36,649 bases of DNA from the NCBI RefSeq assembly GCF_014654785.1, contig NZ_BNBD01000028.1, positions 1 to 36,649 on the forward strand, written 5' to 3'. Positions within the stretch are counted from its first letter, which is position 1; every line of letters begins with the position of its first letter. Positions 1-7,772 of the stretch are shown here, in pieces. Both the position numbers and the translations under genes were made by a program. This DNA is from Streptomyces mashuensis (GTDB lineage: Bacteria > Actinomycetota > Actinomycetes > Streptomycetales > Streptomycetaceae). The notes beneath the pieces were generated by a model. It worked only from the letters and a program-made list of their open reading frames with translations. It did no database searches and was not told where the DNA came from.

Positions 1-92
1 TCCTTTGTACTCACCCGAGTTTCTCGGGCTTTCCTCCGGGCGCTTCCCTTCGGTGTTTCCGACTCTATCAGATCTCTCCGGTCGGAATTTCC
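1..92 (-). promoter_or_regulatory. rRNA operon leader and promoter region (16S gene lies beyond the left edge)
   Basis: Read on the minus strand, this stretch contains GATAGAGTCGGAAACACCG, then AAGGGAAGCGCCCGGAGG, then GGGTGAGTACAAAGGA at the window edge. I recognise this order as the conserved leader just upstream of 16S rRNA in Streptomyces rrn operons. A -10-like TAGAGT lies at 62-67 (minus strand), which would place a transcript start near position 55. A small perfect hairpin (arms 14-19 and 23-28) lies within the leader. No rRNA gene itself is inside the window. The operon would run in the same direction as the RNase J gene next to it. The identification rests on memory of the leader sequence, not on a search. 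Confidence 0.8.
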
Positions 93-163
93 CTCCGCTT
101 TCCGGTCCGTCCTGGCGCCGGAGCGCCGGGTCGTACCCGCTGCGGTGAGGTCGTAAACGTACT

Positions 164-206
164 GGACGGCCGCGCCCGGATGCAAATCGGGCCGGGGCGG
201 CCGTCC
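164..206 (-). terminator. Hairpin terminator after the RNase J gene
   Basis: A perfect 10-bp inverted repeat (ggacggccgc at 164-173, gcggccgtcc at 197-206) encloses a second 5-bp stem (gcccg at 174-178, cgggc at 188-192). It starts 19 bases beyond the RNase J stop codon and lies before the rRNA leader. There is no U-tract, as is common for high-GC actinobacterial terminators. It would insulate rnj from the rRNA promoter. Confidence 0.6.
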
Positions 207-224
207 CTACGCCCTGATGTCGCG

Positions 225-1910
225 TCAGACCTCGACGACGACGGGCAGGATCATCGGGCGCCGGCGGTAGCTGTCGGACACCCACTTGCCGACCGAGCGG
301 CGCATGAGCTGCTGGAGCTGGTGCGGTTCGGCGATGCCGTCGGAGGCGGCCTTGGCGATGGCGTCCTCGATCTTCGGGACCACCGCCGCGAAGTCCGCAT
401 CGTCGATGCCGGAGCCGCGGGCCTGGATCTGCGGGCCGCTGACCACCTTGCCGGTGGTGCTGTCGACCACGACGAAGATCGAGATGATGCCCTCGTCGCC
501 GAGGATGCGGCGGTCTTTGAGCGAAGCCTCGGTGACATCGCCGACCGAGAGGCCGTCCACGTACACGTAGCCCGCCTGGACCTTGCCGACGATCTTGGCC
601 TGGCCGTCGACCAGGTCGACCACGACGCCGTCCTCGGCGATGACGATGTGGTTCTTGGGGATGCCCGTGAGGGCGCCCAGCTCGGCGTTGGCCCGCAGGT
701 GGCGCCACTCGCCGTGCACCGGCATCAGGTTCTTGGGCTTGCAGATGTTGTAGAAGTACAGCAGCTCGCCCGCCGAGGCGTGGCCCGAGACGTGCACCCG
801 GGCGTTGCCCTTGTGCACGACGTTGGCGCCCCAGCGCATCAGGCCGTTGATGACGCGGTAGACCGCGGACTCGTTGCCCGGGATGAGCGACGAGGCCAGG
901 ATCACCGTGTCGCCCTGGACGATGCGGATCTGGTGGTCGCGGTTGGCCATGCGCGACAGGGCCGCCATGGGCTCGCCCTGGGAGCCGGTGCAGACGAGCA
1001 CGACCTCGTTGTCCGGCAGGTCGTCGAGCGTCTTGACGTCGACGACGAGGCCCGGCGGGATGCGCAGGTAGCCCAGGTCGCGGGCGATGCCCATGTTGCG
1101 GACCATCGAGCGGCCGACGAAGGCCACGCGGCGGCCGTACTCGTGGGCCGCGTCGAGGATCTGCTGGATGCGGTGCACGTGGCTGGCGAAGCTCGCCACG
1201 ATGATGCGCTTCTGGGCACCGGCGAAGACCTGGCGCAGCACGCCGGAGATGTCGCGCTCGGGCGGGACGAAGCCGGGGACCTCGGCGTTCGTGGAGTCCA
1301 CGAGCAGGAGGTCGATGCCCTCCTCGCCGAGCTTGGCGAAGGCGGGCAGGTCGGTGAGCCGGCCGTCCAGCGGGAGCTGGTCCATCTTGAAGTCACCCGT
1401 GTGCACGGCCATGCCGGCGGGGGTGCGGATGGCGACGGCCAGGGCGTCGGGGATGGAGTGGTTGACCGCGATGAATTCGCAGTCGAAGGGACCGATCCGC
1501 TCGCGGTGGCCCTCGAACACCTCGAGGGTGTACGGGCGGATCCGGTGCTCCTGGAGCTTGGCCTCGATGAGCGCGAGGGTCAGCTTGGAGCCGATCAGCG
1601 GGATGTCCGGCTTCTCGCGGAGCAGGTAGGGGACGCCGCCGATGTGGTCCTCGTGACCGTGCGTGAGCACGATGCCCTCGATGTCGTCGAGGCGGTCACG
1701 GATGCTCGAGAAATCGGGCAGGATCAGATCGACTCCGGGCTGCTCCTCCTCGGGGAAGAGCACTCCGCAGTCGACGATCAGCAGGCGGCCGCCGTACTCG
1801 AAGACCGTCATGTTGCGGCCGATCTCGCCGAGGCCGCCGAGCGGGGTGACACGGAGGCCGCCCTCGGGGAGCTTCGGCGGCGGGCCGAGTTCAGGGTGCG
1901 GGTGACTCAA
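225..1910 (-). CDS. rnj: Ribonuclease J (MBL/beta-CASP family)
   Basis: RNase J is a zinc-dependent endonuclease and 5'-3' exonuclease acting in mRNA decay and rRNA maturation in the cytoplasm. The metallo-beta-lactamase motif HGHEDH is at residues 84-89 of a 561-residue protein. It is preceded by GGLGEIGRN (25-33) and DCGVLFPEEE (47-56), typical of the family. The beta-CASP and C-terminal regions follow, with CTGSQGEP and GHAS motifs. I place the start at a TTG (1908-1910) giving MSHPHPELG, because GAGGAG lies seven bases upstream. A GTG 22 codons further up would add a Cys/Arg-rich tail unlike the family. The gene lies downstream of dapA on the same strand and is separated from it by 162 bases holding two direct repeats. 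Confidence 0.95.
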   Translation of the reverse strand: MSHPHPELGPPPKLPEGGLRVTPLGGLGEIGRNMTVFEYGGRLLIVDCGVLFPEEEQPGVDLILPDFSSIRDRLDDIEGIVLTHGHEDHIGGVPYLLREKPDIPLIGSKLTLALIEAKLQEHRIRPYTLEVFEGHRERIGPFDCEFIAVNHSIPDALAVAIRTPAGMAVHTGDFKMDQLPLDGRLTDLPAFAKLGEEGIDLLLVDSTNAEVPGFVPPERDISGVLRQVFAGAQKRIIVASFASHVHRIQQILDAAHEYGRRVAFVGRSMVRNMGIARDLGYLRIPPGLVVDVKTLDDLPDNEVVLVCTGSQGEPMAALSRMANRDHQIRIVQGDTVILASSLIPGNESAVYRVINGLMRWGANVVHKGNARVHVSGHASAGELLYFYNICKPKNLMPVHGEWRHLRANAELGALTGIPKNHIVIAEDGVVVDLVDGQAKIVGKVQAGYVYVDGLSVGDVTEASLKDRRILGDEGIISIFVVVDSTTGKVVSGPQIQARGSGIDDADFAAVVPKIEDAIAKAASDGIAEPHQLQQLMRRSVGKWVSDSYRRRPMILPVVVEV

Positions 1911-1999
1911 AAGACTCTCCTCACCACGCGCGCCACATGCCCCTCTCGGACATATGGCGCGCGTGACCTTGTGCACTTGCTGTTGCTGTCGTTGTTCTC

Positions 2000-2040
2000 T
2001 TGTGAAGTCTTCTGTTGCGCAGTGTTCAGTTGTGAAGTCT
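2000..2040. repeat. Pair of 11-bp direct repeats in the rnj upstream region
   Basis: TTGTGAAGTCT occurs at 2000-2010 and again at 2030-2040, a 30-bp period. The preceding TTC also matches, so 14 of 16 bases agree. The pair sits in the 162-base gap between dapA and rnj, which is clearly less GC-rich than its surroundings and probably carries the rnj promoter. The spacing of about three helical turns would suit a dimeric binding protein, but no known box was recognised. Confidence 0.5.
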
Positions 2041-2072
2041 GTGCGGCGGGTCCTGTCGGAGCCGTGGCCGTA

Positions 2073-2972
2073 CTACAGCTGTACCCCGCCGGCGACGAGA
2101 TCGCGCTTGAGCTGCTCGGTCCCGTCCTCGTCGAGCTCGACCAGGGGCAGGCGCAGGGGCCCGGCCGGCAGGCCCTGGAGGGCGAGGGCCGCCTTGGTGG
2201 TGATCACGCCCTGGGTGCGGAACATACCGGTGTAGACGGGCAGCAGTCGCTGGTGGATCTCCGCGGCCCGGGCGACCTCGCCGGCCCGGTACGCCTCGGC
2301 GAGCGCGCGCAGCTCGGGGGCGACGACGTGGCCGACGACGGAGACGAAGCCCGCGGCGCCCACGGAGAGCAGCGGCAGGTTGAGCATGTCGTCGCCGGAG
2401 TACCAGGCGAGGCCGGTGCGGGCGATGGCCCAGCTCGCGGCGGCCAGGTCGCCCTTGGCGTCCTTGTTGGCGACGATCCGGGGGTGCTCGGCGAGCCGGA
2501 CCATGGTCTCGGTCTCGATCGGCACACCGCTGCGGCCGGGGATGTCGTAGAGCATGACCGGCAGGCCGGTGGCGTCGGCCACGGCGGTGAAGTGGCGGCG
2601 CAGCCCCTCCTGCGGGGGCTTGTTGTAGTAGGGCGTCACGACCAGCAGGCCCGTGGCGCCGGCCTGCTCCGCGGCCCGGGCGAGCTCCACGCTGTGGGCG
2701 GTGTCGTTGGTGCCGCAGCCGGCGACGACGTGGGCGCGGTCCCCGACCGCCTCGACCACCGCGCGTACCAGCTGGGCCTTCTCCGCATCGCTGGTGGTCG
2801 GCGACTCACCGGTGGTGCCGTTGACGACGAGGCCGTCGTTGCCCGCGTCCACCAGGTGGGCGGCGAGGCGCTGGGCGCCGTCGAGGTCGAGGGCGCCGTC
2901 GGCGGTGAAGGGCGTGACCATGGCGGTCAGGACCCGCCCGAAGGGCGTCTGCGGTGTGGAGGTCGGAGCCAT
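2073..2972 (-). CDS. dapA: 4-hydroxy-tetrahydrodipicolinate synthase
   Basis: DapA condenses pyruvate with aspartate semialdehyde, the first committed step of the diaminopimelate/lysine pathway in the cytoplasm. The 299-residue protein has the usual family length. It shows NGTTGESPT (51-59) for substrate binding, YDIPGRSGV (142-150) with the proton-relay Tyr142, and NKDAKGD with the Schiff-base Lys170. The start is the ATG at 2972 giving MAPTSTPQTP, the form I know from other Streptomyces. A GTG three codons upstream (2981) is possible, and neither has a strong ribosome binding site. The dapB gene of the same pathway is about 3.4 kb away, so the two are linked but not co-transcribed. Confidence 0.95.
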   Translation of the reverse strand: MAPTSTPQTPFGRVLTAMVTPFTADGALDLDGAQRLAAHLVDAGNDGLVVNGTTGESPTTSDAEKAQLVRAVVEAVGDRAHVVAGCGTNDTAHSVELARAAEQAGATGLLVVTPYYNKPPQEGLRRHFTAVADATGLPVMLYDIPGRSGVPIETETMVRLAEHPRIVANKDAKGDLAAASWAIARTGLAWYSGDDMLNLPLLSVGAAGFVSVVGHVVAPELRALAEAYRAGEVARAAEIHQRLLPVYTGMFRTQGVITTKAALALQGLPAGPLRLPLVELDEDGTEQLKRDLVAGGVQL

Positions 2973-3029
2973 GGGGGACACGCTACTCGTCGCTCACGGT
3001 GAGGTGCTCCCTCGGGGGAGCGCCCAAAG

Positions 3030-3081
3030 GGATCCCGGCACTGCCTGCTCGGGGGTTCAAGCAGTGCCGGGTCCGTTTTTT
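3030..3081 (+). terminator. Intrinsic terminator oriented to the plus strand, between dapA and thyX
   Basis: An 11-bp perfect stem (cccggcactgc at 3034-3044, gcagtgccggg at 3061-3071) can be extended by three pairs across a one-base bulge. A run of six T follows at 3076-3081. Read on the plus strand it is a textbook Rho-independent terminator, yet both neighbouring genes run on the minus strand. On the minus strand the hairpin exists without a U-tract and may still end the thyX transcript. Confidence 0.7.
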
Positions 3082-3172
3082 CAGGCTAGATGAAGGTAAC
3101 GAAAGACCGCAATACGGACACCTGTCATGGATGGGCCGGCCGGGGGCCTCCCCGGACCGGACCGTCCGGTCG

Positions 3173-3940
3173 TCACGGAGCGACGCGGCCGTTCTTGTTG
3201 AACGCCTCGTAGGTGAGCGGCATGAGCTTCGCCCACTCCGCCTCCATCTTCTCGGCGACCATCTCGATCTCCCGCTGCGGGAAGGACGGCACCTTGGCCA
3301 GCTCGTGCTGGGTGCGCAGGCCGAGGAAGTGCATCAGCGAGCGGGCGTTGCAGGTGGCGTACATGGAGGAGAACAGACCCACCGGGAGCACCGCGCGCGC
3401 CACCTCGCGGGCCACGCCCGCGGCCAGCATCTCCTGGTACGCCTCGTACGCCTGGCGGTAGCTGTCCTCCATGGCGCGGGTCGTCAGCGCGTGCTGCTCG
3501 GCGGTGCCCTCGACGAAGACGTACTTGCCCGGGCGGCCTTCCTGGACCAGCTTGCGGGTCTCCCCCGGCACGTAGAACACCGGCTGGAGCTCGCGGTAGC
3601 GGCCGGACTCCTCGTTGTACGACCAGCCCACGCGGTGGCGCATGAACTCGCGGAAGACGAAGATCGGTGCGCTGATGAAGAAGGTCATCGAGTTGTGCTC
3701 GAACGGGCTGCCGTGCCGGTCGCGCATCAGGTAGTTGATCAGCCCCTTGGACCGCTCCGGGTCCTTGGTGATCTCCTCCAGCGACTGCTCGCCGGCCGTG
3801 GAGACGCGCGCCGCCCACAGCACGTCGGTGTCGGCCGCGCTGTGCTTGACGAGCTCGACGGTCACGTCGCTGCGGAACGCCGGCTTGAGGTCCCGGGCAT
3901 CCTGGGCGTCCTGGGCGGGCTCGGTGGGGGTGTCGGTCAC
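3173..3940 (-). CDS. thyX: FAD-dependent thymidylate synthase ThyX
   Basis: ThyX methylates dUMP to dTMP using methylene-tetrahydrofolate, NADPH and FAD. The ThyX signature RHRxxSxNxxSxR appears here as RHRVGWSYNEESGR at residues 101-114 of 255, with one extra residue before the Ser. This matches the form RHRxxxSxNxxSxR of actinobacterial ThyX. Flanking motifs HGSPFEHN (76-83) and the C-terminal SLMHFLGLR are also family-like. The start gives MTDTPTEP and is followed by a charged, variable leader of about 20 residues. The gene stands alone and is divergent from a small membrane protein gene 264 bases away. Confidence 0.95.
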   Translation of the reverse strand: MTDTPTEPAQDAQDARDLKPAFRSDVTVELVKHSAADTDVLWAARVSTAGEQSLEEITKDPERSKGLINYLMRDRHGSPFEHNSMTFFISAPIFVFREFMRHRVGWSYNEESGRYRELQPVFYVPGETRKLVQEGRPGKYVFVEGTAEQHALTTRAMEDSYRQAYEAYQEMLAAGVAREVARAVLPVGLFSSMYATCNARSLMHFLGLRTQHELAKVPSFPQREIEMVAEKMEAEWAKLMPLTYEAFNKNGRVAP

Positions 3941-4204
3941 CGGCGGGGGTCCTTCCGTGTGCGGTGCTTGGGGCTGTCGCCAAGCCTATGTGCCCGCACT
4001 GACATCGCCGCCGGGGCCCGCCGCCCGGCGCCCCCGCCCAAGCCCGGCGCGGCCGGACCGGCCGCCTCCGGCCCACCCGTCGTTATCGGTTGATATTTTT
4101 CACAGAAGTTACATGAAAACGGGCACCCGCAGGCCCGTTCGTACGTCTCCCTGTGTGACAGCCCACGTAAGAGGTCCACTACGAGGTTCCGAGGAGAGCC
4201 CTTC
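3941..4204. promoter_or_regulatory. Divergent promoter region of thyX and a small membrane protein gene
   Basis: This 264-base gap separates two divergent starts. Most of it is GC-rich, but 4082-4124 is an AT-rich island (ttgatatttttcacag and the bases after it) and is the best place for promoter elements. I could not pick convincing paired -35 and -10 hexamers. GAGGAG at 4191-4196 is the ribosome binding site of the plus-strand gene. Confidence 0.4.
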
Positions 4205-4447
4205 ATGTTTGGCCGGCGAGAGCCCGTGCCGTTCGCCTTCGTCGCCGAGGCAGAGCGCTACCGCAGCAACGTCACGCCGCCGCCCCGAGAACGCGCCAGC
4301 CTGTCCCAGATAGCGGGGCGGGTCCTGGTGGGGCTGACGGTGGCGGCGGGCCTGGTCGGGGCGCTGCTGTTCGGTATGCCCGCCCTGGAGTCCGGTCCGC
4401 AGGACGTCCACCACACGCAGCACTCGGAGGCCAACGCGGGCCGCTGA
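4205..4447 (+). CDS. Small single-pass membrane protein, unknown function
   Basis: An 80-residue protein with a cytoplasmic-looking, Arg/Pro-rich N-terminus (about 1-37), one predicted transmembrane helix (about 38-60, VLVGLTVAAGLVGALLFGM) and a short polar tail rich in His and Gln. The ATG start has a good ribosome binding site (GAGGAG, eight bases upstream). It is followed 52 bases later by another membrane protein gene on the same strand, so the two may be co-transcribed. I do not recognise a domain and cannot assign a function. Its position next to thyX is likely conserved in Streptomyces, but this could not be checked. Confidence 0.75.
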   Translation: MFGRREPVPFAFVAEAERYRSNVTPPPRERASLSQIAGRVLVGLTVAAGLVGALLFGMPALESGPQDVHHTQHSEANAGR

Positions 4448-4499
4448 TCCACTGCGCAGCAGCGAGGGGTAGCCTCACGCGGCACAACCGTTCGAGTAC

Positions 4500-5030
4500 G
4501 TGTACGTGAGGAAGACGAGCTTCGTGCCCCTGCCCCTGAAGACCGCCGCGTCCCTGCCCGACGAGGCGCTGGTCCCGTACGACAGCCGTGATCGATGGCG
4601 GCGTCCGTACCGGCCCGGCCCCGTACGGGTGGGTGGCGCGGCGTTGCTGCTCCTGCCCGGCGGTGCCGGGCTGTGCGCCGCGGTGATCGCCGCGCTCGCC
4701 GCTCTCTGGGTCGTGGCGGCGGTGTGCGCCGTGCTCGCGGCGGTACTGATCGCCGTCGCCGTGCGCTGGGTGCGGGCCGGCATCCGGGTCGGGCCGCGGG
4801 GACTGCGCCAGACGGGCGTGCTGCGCGGCCGTACGGTGCCCTGGGAGCGGGTCGCCGGGGTCGCCGTCGTGCCGGTGCCGCGGGGCCGGGGCATCGAGGT
4901 GCGGCTGGCCGGTGGCGGCGCGCTGCCGGTGCTGGTCACCGACCACGGTCCGGATTTCGCCCGGCGGCCCATGGCGTTCGCCGCCGCGGTGGCCGGGCTG
5001 GAGCGGTGGGTCGCGGAGTTCCGCGGCTGA
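4500..5030 (+). CDS. Membrane protein with PH-like domain
   Basis: A 176-residue protein. Residues about 43-90 form two closely spaced hydrophobic helices. The C-terminal half (about 94-175: GIRVGPRGLRQTGVLRGRTVPWERVAGVAVVP and following) has the strand pattern and the W-E-R-V-x-G segment of bacterial PH-like domains that follow a TM hairpin. I therefore call it a PH-domain membrane protein of unknown role. The start is uncertain: GTG at 4500 and GTG at 4506 are both possible and neither has a clear ribosome binding site. It follows the 80-residue membrane protein gene and ends at a strong hairpin shared with a convergent gene. Confidence 0.75.
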   Translation: MYVRKTSFVPLPLKTAASLPDEALVPYDSRDRWRRPYRPGPVRVGGAALLLLPGGAGLCAAVIAALAALWVVAAVCAVLAAVLIAVAVRWVRAGIRVGPRGLRQTGVLRGRTVPWERVAGVAVVPVPRGRGIEVRLAGGGALPVLVTDHGPDFARRPMAFAAAVAGLERWVAEFRG

Positions 5031-5069
5031 GCGCGGCCGTGCGCGCCGGGACCGCCCGGGAACGACGAC

Positions 5070-5101
5070 GGGCCGGGACACCGTACGCGGTGTCCCGGCC
5101 C
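5070..5101. terminator. Bidirectional hairpin terminator between convergent genes
   Basis: A perfect 14-bp stem (5070-5083 with 5088-5101; ggccgggacaccg in the left arm) closes a TACG loop. It sits between the PH-domain gene ending at 5030 and the TPR protein gene ending at 5131, so it can serve both. Confidence 0.85.
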
Positions 5102-5130
5102 CGTGCTCGTTCCGCTCGTTCCGTTCCCGG

Positions 5131-5583
5131 TCAGGCGCGGACGGGCTTGCCGTCGTGCAGCGCGATCGCCCGCTGCATGGCCTTGCGGGCCCGCGGGGTG
5201 TCGCGGGCGTCGTGGTAGGCCACCGCGAGGCGGAACCAGGAGCGCCAGTCCTCGGGCGCCCGCTCCGTCTCGGCCCGGCGGCGCTCGAACACCGCGTCCG
5301 CCGAGTCGCGGTCGATGCGGCCACCGGGCGTACGCACCAGCTCGTCGACCGGCAGGCCGCCCTCGGCGTCCAGCTCGCGGGCCAGCCGGTCGGCGTCCCG
5401 GGCGAACTTCGTCGTGCGGTACAGGAACCAGGCGCCGATGAACGGCAGGACCAGCACGGCCGCGCCGAAGGCGACCGTGACCGGGGTGCCCTGCCGGATG
5501 AGCATCACACCGCGGCTGCCGACCAGGACGAAGTAGACGACCAGGACGGCGGCCAGGGAGAAGTAGACGACCTTCGCGCGCAT
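5131..5583 (-). CDS. Small TPR-like membrane protein
   Basis: A 150-residue protein with two predicted N-terminal transmembrane helices (about 5-25 and 38-56) and a soluble C-terminal part. The end (about 108-145, DWRSWFRLAVAYHDARDTPRARKAM) reads like one tetratricopeptide-type helical pair. The ATG lies two bases after the dapB stop codon, so translation is probably coupled to dapB. It ends at the hairpin shared with the convergent PH-domain gene. Its function is unknown; conservation next to dapB would suggest only an operon partner, not a role in lysine synthesis. Confidence 0.8.
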   Translation of the reverse strand: MRAKVVYFSLAAVLVVYFVLVGSRGVMLIRQGTPVTVAFGAAVLVLPFIGAWFLYRTTKFARDADRLARELDAEGGLPVDELVRTPGGRIDRDSADAVFERRRAETERAPEDWRSWFRLAVAYHDARDTPRARKAMQRAIALHDGKPVRA

Positions 5584-5585
5584 GC

Positions 5586-6338
5586 TCAGCCCAGGTCCAG
5601 GAAGTGTTCCAGGCCGAACGTCAGCCCCGGCGTCTCCACCACGCGGCGCGCGCCGAGCAGGATGCCCGGCATGAAGCAGCTGTGGTGCAGCGAGTCGTGC
5701 CGGATGGTGAGGGTCTCGCCGGTGTCGCCGAACAGCACCTCCTGGTGGGCCAGCAGGCCGCGCAGCCGTACGGCGTGCACGGGCACCCCGTCGACGTCGG
5801 CGCCGCGGGCGCCCTCCAGGGCCGTGGTGGTGGCGTCCGGCTGCGGGGCGCAGCCGGCCTCGCGGCGCGCGGCGGCGATGAGCTGCGCGGTGCGGGTGGC
5901 GGTGCCGGAGGGCGCGTCGGCCTTGTTGGGGTGGTGCAGCTCCACGACCTCGACGGACTCGAAGAACCGGGCCGCCTGCCGGGCGAAGGTCATGGTGAGG
6001 ACCGCGCCGATGGAGAAGTTCGGGGCGATGAGCACGCCGGTGCCGGGCGAGGCCGCCAGCCAGGAGTTCAGCTGCTGGAGGCGGTCCTCGGTCCAGCCGG
6101 TGGTGCCGACGACGCCGTGGATGCCGTTGCGGACGCAGAAGTCGAGGTTGTCCATCACCGAGTCCGGGTGGGTCAGCTCGACCGCCACCTGGGCACCGGC
6201 CTCGGTGAGGGTCTCCAGGCTGTCGCCCCGGCCCAGCGCGGCCACCAGTTCCATGTCCTCGGCGGCCTCGACGGCCCGTACGGCCTCGGAGCCGATGCGG
6301 CCCTTGGCGCCGATGACGGCGACCCGCAGCTTGCTCAT
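5586..6338 (-). CDS. dapB: 4-hydroxy-tetrahydrodipicolinate reductase
   Basis: DapB reduces the DapA product with NAD(P)H, the second step of the DAP/lysine branch. The 250-residue protein has the Rossmann motif GAKGRIG (10-16), GTTGW (78-82), APNFSIG (105-111) and the diagnostic ELHHPNKADAPSGTA (133-147), with the general-acid His and the catalytic Lys139. The ATG start is preceded by a modest GGGA ribosome binding site. It follows the M16 protease gene by 54 bases and runs directly into the TPR membrane protein gene. The order pnp, M16 protease, dapB is a conserved actinobacterial arrangement as I remember it. Confidence 0.95.
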   Translation of the reverse strand: MSKLRVAVIGAKGRIGSEAVRAVEAAEDMELVAALGRGDSLETLTEAGAQVAVELTHPDSVMDNLDFCVRNGIHGVVGTTGWTEDRLQQLNSWLAASPGTGVLIAPNFSIGAVLTMTFARQAARFFESVEVVELHHPNKADAPSGTATRTAQLIAAARREAGCAPQPDATTTALEGARGADVDGVPVHAVRLRGLLAHQEVLFGDTGETLTIRHDSLHHSCFMPGILLGARRVVETPGLTFGLEHFLDLG

Positions 6339-6392
6339 TCGTCCCTGCTTTCCCCTGCGTCTACTGCTGATCTACTGCGTCTTCCGGACCGG

Positions 6393-7772
6393 TCAGGACA
6401 CGGCTGCGTGCAGCCCTGCCGCCTGCTTGTCCTTCAGCGGGCCGATGACCGACAGCGAAGGACGCCGTCCCAGTACATCGCGTGCCACTTCGCGGACGTC
6501 GTCCGGGGTGACGGCCGCGATGCGCGCCAGCATGTCGTCGACCGACATCTGGTCGCCCCAGCACAGCTCGCTCTTGCCGATGCGGTTCATCAGCGCGCCG
6601 GTGTCCTCCAGGCCCAGCACCGTGGAGCCGGAGAGCTGGCCGACGGCGCGGCTGATCTCCTCGTCGGAGAGGCCCTCGGCGGCGACCTTGTCCAGCTCGT
6701 CCCGGCAGATCCGCAGCACGTCGTGGACCTGGCTGGGGCGGCAGCCGGCGTAGACGCCGAACAGGCCGCAGTCGGCGAAGCCGGAGGTGTACGAGTACAC
6801 CGAGTACGCCAGGCCGCGCTTCTCGCGGACCTCCTGGAAGAGCCGGGAGCTCATGCCGCCGCCCAGGGCGGTGTTGAGGACGCCCAGCGCCCAGCGGCGC
6901 TCGTCGGTGCGCTTGAGGCCGGGCACGCCGAGGACGACGTGCGCCTGCTCGGTTTTGCGGCCGACCAGCTCGACCCGGCCGGCGGCGCGGATCAGCTTGT
7001 CGCCGGTGCGCGGGCCGACGGGCTCGGCGTCCGTGCGGTGCAGGGCGCCGGCCTTCTCGAAGGCGGCCCGCACCTGGCGGACGACCTTGGCGTGGTCGAC
7101 GTTGCCGGCGGCGGCCACGACCAGGTGGGTCGGGTCGTAGTGCTTCTTGTAGAAGCGGGCGATCTGGTCGCGGGTCAGCGCGTTGATCGTGTCGACGGTG
7201 CCCAGGACGGGGCGGCCGAGGGGGGTGTCGCCCAGCATGGTGTGGGCGAAGAGGTCGTGCACGCAGTCGCCGGGGTCGTCCTCGGTCATGGCGATCTCTT
7301 CGAGGATCACCCCGCGCTCGGCGTCGACGTCGGCGGCGTCGATCAGGGAGCCGGTGAGCATGTCGCAGACCACGTCGATGGCCAGCGGCAGGTCCGTGTC
7401 GAGCACCCGCGCGTAGTAGCAGGTGTACTCCTTGGCCGTGAACGCGTTCATCTCGCCGCCGACCGCGTCGAGGGCGGCGGAGATGTCGAGCGCGCTGCGC
7501 CGGCGGGTGCCCTTGAAGAGCAGGTGCTCCAGGTAGTGGGTGGCGCCGTTGAGCGTGGGGGTCTCGTCGCGGGAGCCGACGTGGGCCCAGATGCCGAAGG
7601 TGGCGGAGCGGACGGACGGCAGCGTCTCGGTGACCACGCGCAGCCCGCCGGGCAGGGTGGTGCGGCGGACGGTGCCGATGCCGTTGCGGCCGCGCAGAAG
7701 CGTTTGGGTACGGGCGACGGCCCGCCCCTCCGAGGAGGGGCGGGCCGTCTTCCGCGAGCTGCGGGACGTCAC
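6393..7772 (-). CDS. M16-family (pitrilysin-type) zinc metallopeptidase
   Basis: A 459-residue peptidase. The inverted zinc motif HxxEH is HYLEH at residues 79-83. The third ligand Glu is in GVILEEIAM (Glu159), 76 residues further, as expected for M16. The second, inactive M16 repeat follows, with RGLAYSVYS. Family members cleave short or unfolded peptides; the natural substrate is unknown. The GTG start overlaps the pnp stop in GTGA (7769-7772), indicating translational coupling. The first 20 residues are low-complexity and are coded through a perfect 15-bp hairpin (7716-7749). No other start exists before the conserved LPGGLRVV. Confidence 0.9.
   Translation of the reverse strand: MTSRSSRKTARPSSEGRAVARTQTLLRGRNGIGTVRRTTLPGGLRVVTETLPSVRSATFGIWAHVGSRDETPTLNGATHYLEHLLFKGTRRRSALDISAALDAVGGEMNAFTAKEYTCYYARVLDTDLPLAIDVVCDMLTGSLIDAADVDAERGVILEEIAMTEDDPGDCVHDLFAHTMLGDTPLGRPVLGTVDTINALTRDQIARFYKKHYDPTHLVVAAAGNVDHAKVVRQVRAAFEKAGALHRTDAEPVGPRTGDKLIRAAGRVELVGRKTEQAHVVLGVPGLKRTDERRWALGVLNTALGGGMSSRLFQEVREKRGLAYSVYSYTSGFADCGLFGVYAGCRPSQVHDVLRICRDELDKVAAEGLSDEEISRAVGQLSGSTVLGLEDTGALMNRIGKSELCWGDQMSVDDMLARIAAVTPDDVREVARDVLGRRPSLSVIGPLKDKQAAGLHAAVS
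7716..7749. terminator. Terminator-like hairpin inside the first codons of the M16 gene
   Basis: A perfect 15-bp inverted repeat (gacggcccgcccctc at 7716-7730, its complement at 7735-7749) closes a CGAG loop. It begins 20 bases after the pnp stop codon and covers codons 8 to 19 of the M16 gene. There is no U-tract. It may act as the pnp terminator or as a leaky attenuator or mRNA-end stabiliser between pnp and the protease. Confidence 0.6.

Noticed and set aside
180..3002. 940-codon open frame on the plus strand opposite rnj and dapA
   Set aside because: It crosses two well-identified genes and the gap between them; the composition is that of an antisense shadow.
3045..3071. GGTTCAA loop resembling a tRNA T-arm
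   Set aside because: No acceptor, D or anticodon arms fit around it; the sequence is fully explained by the terminator hairpin.
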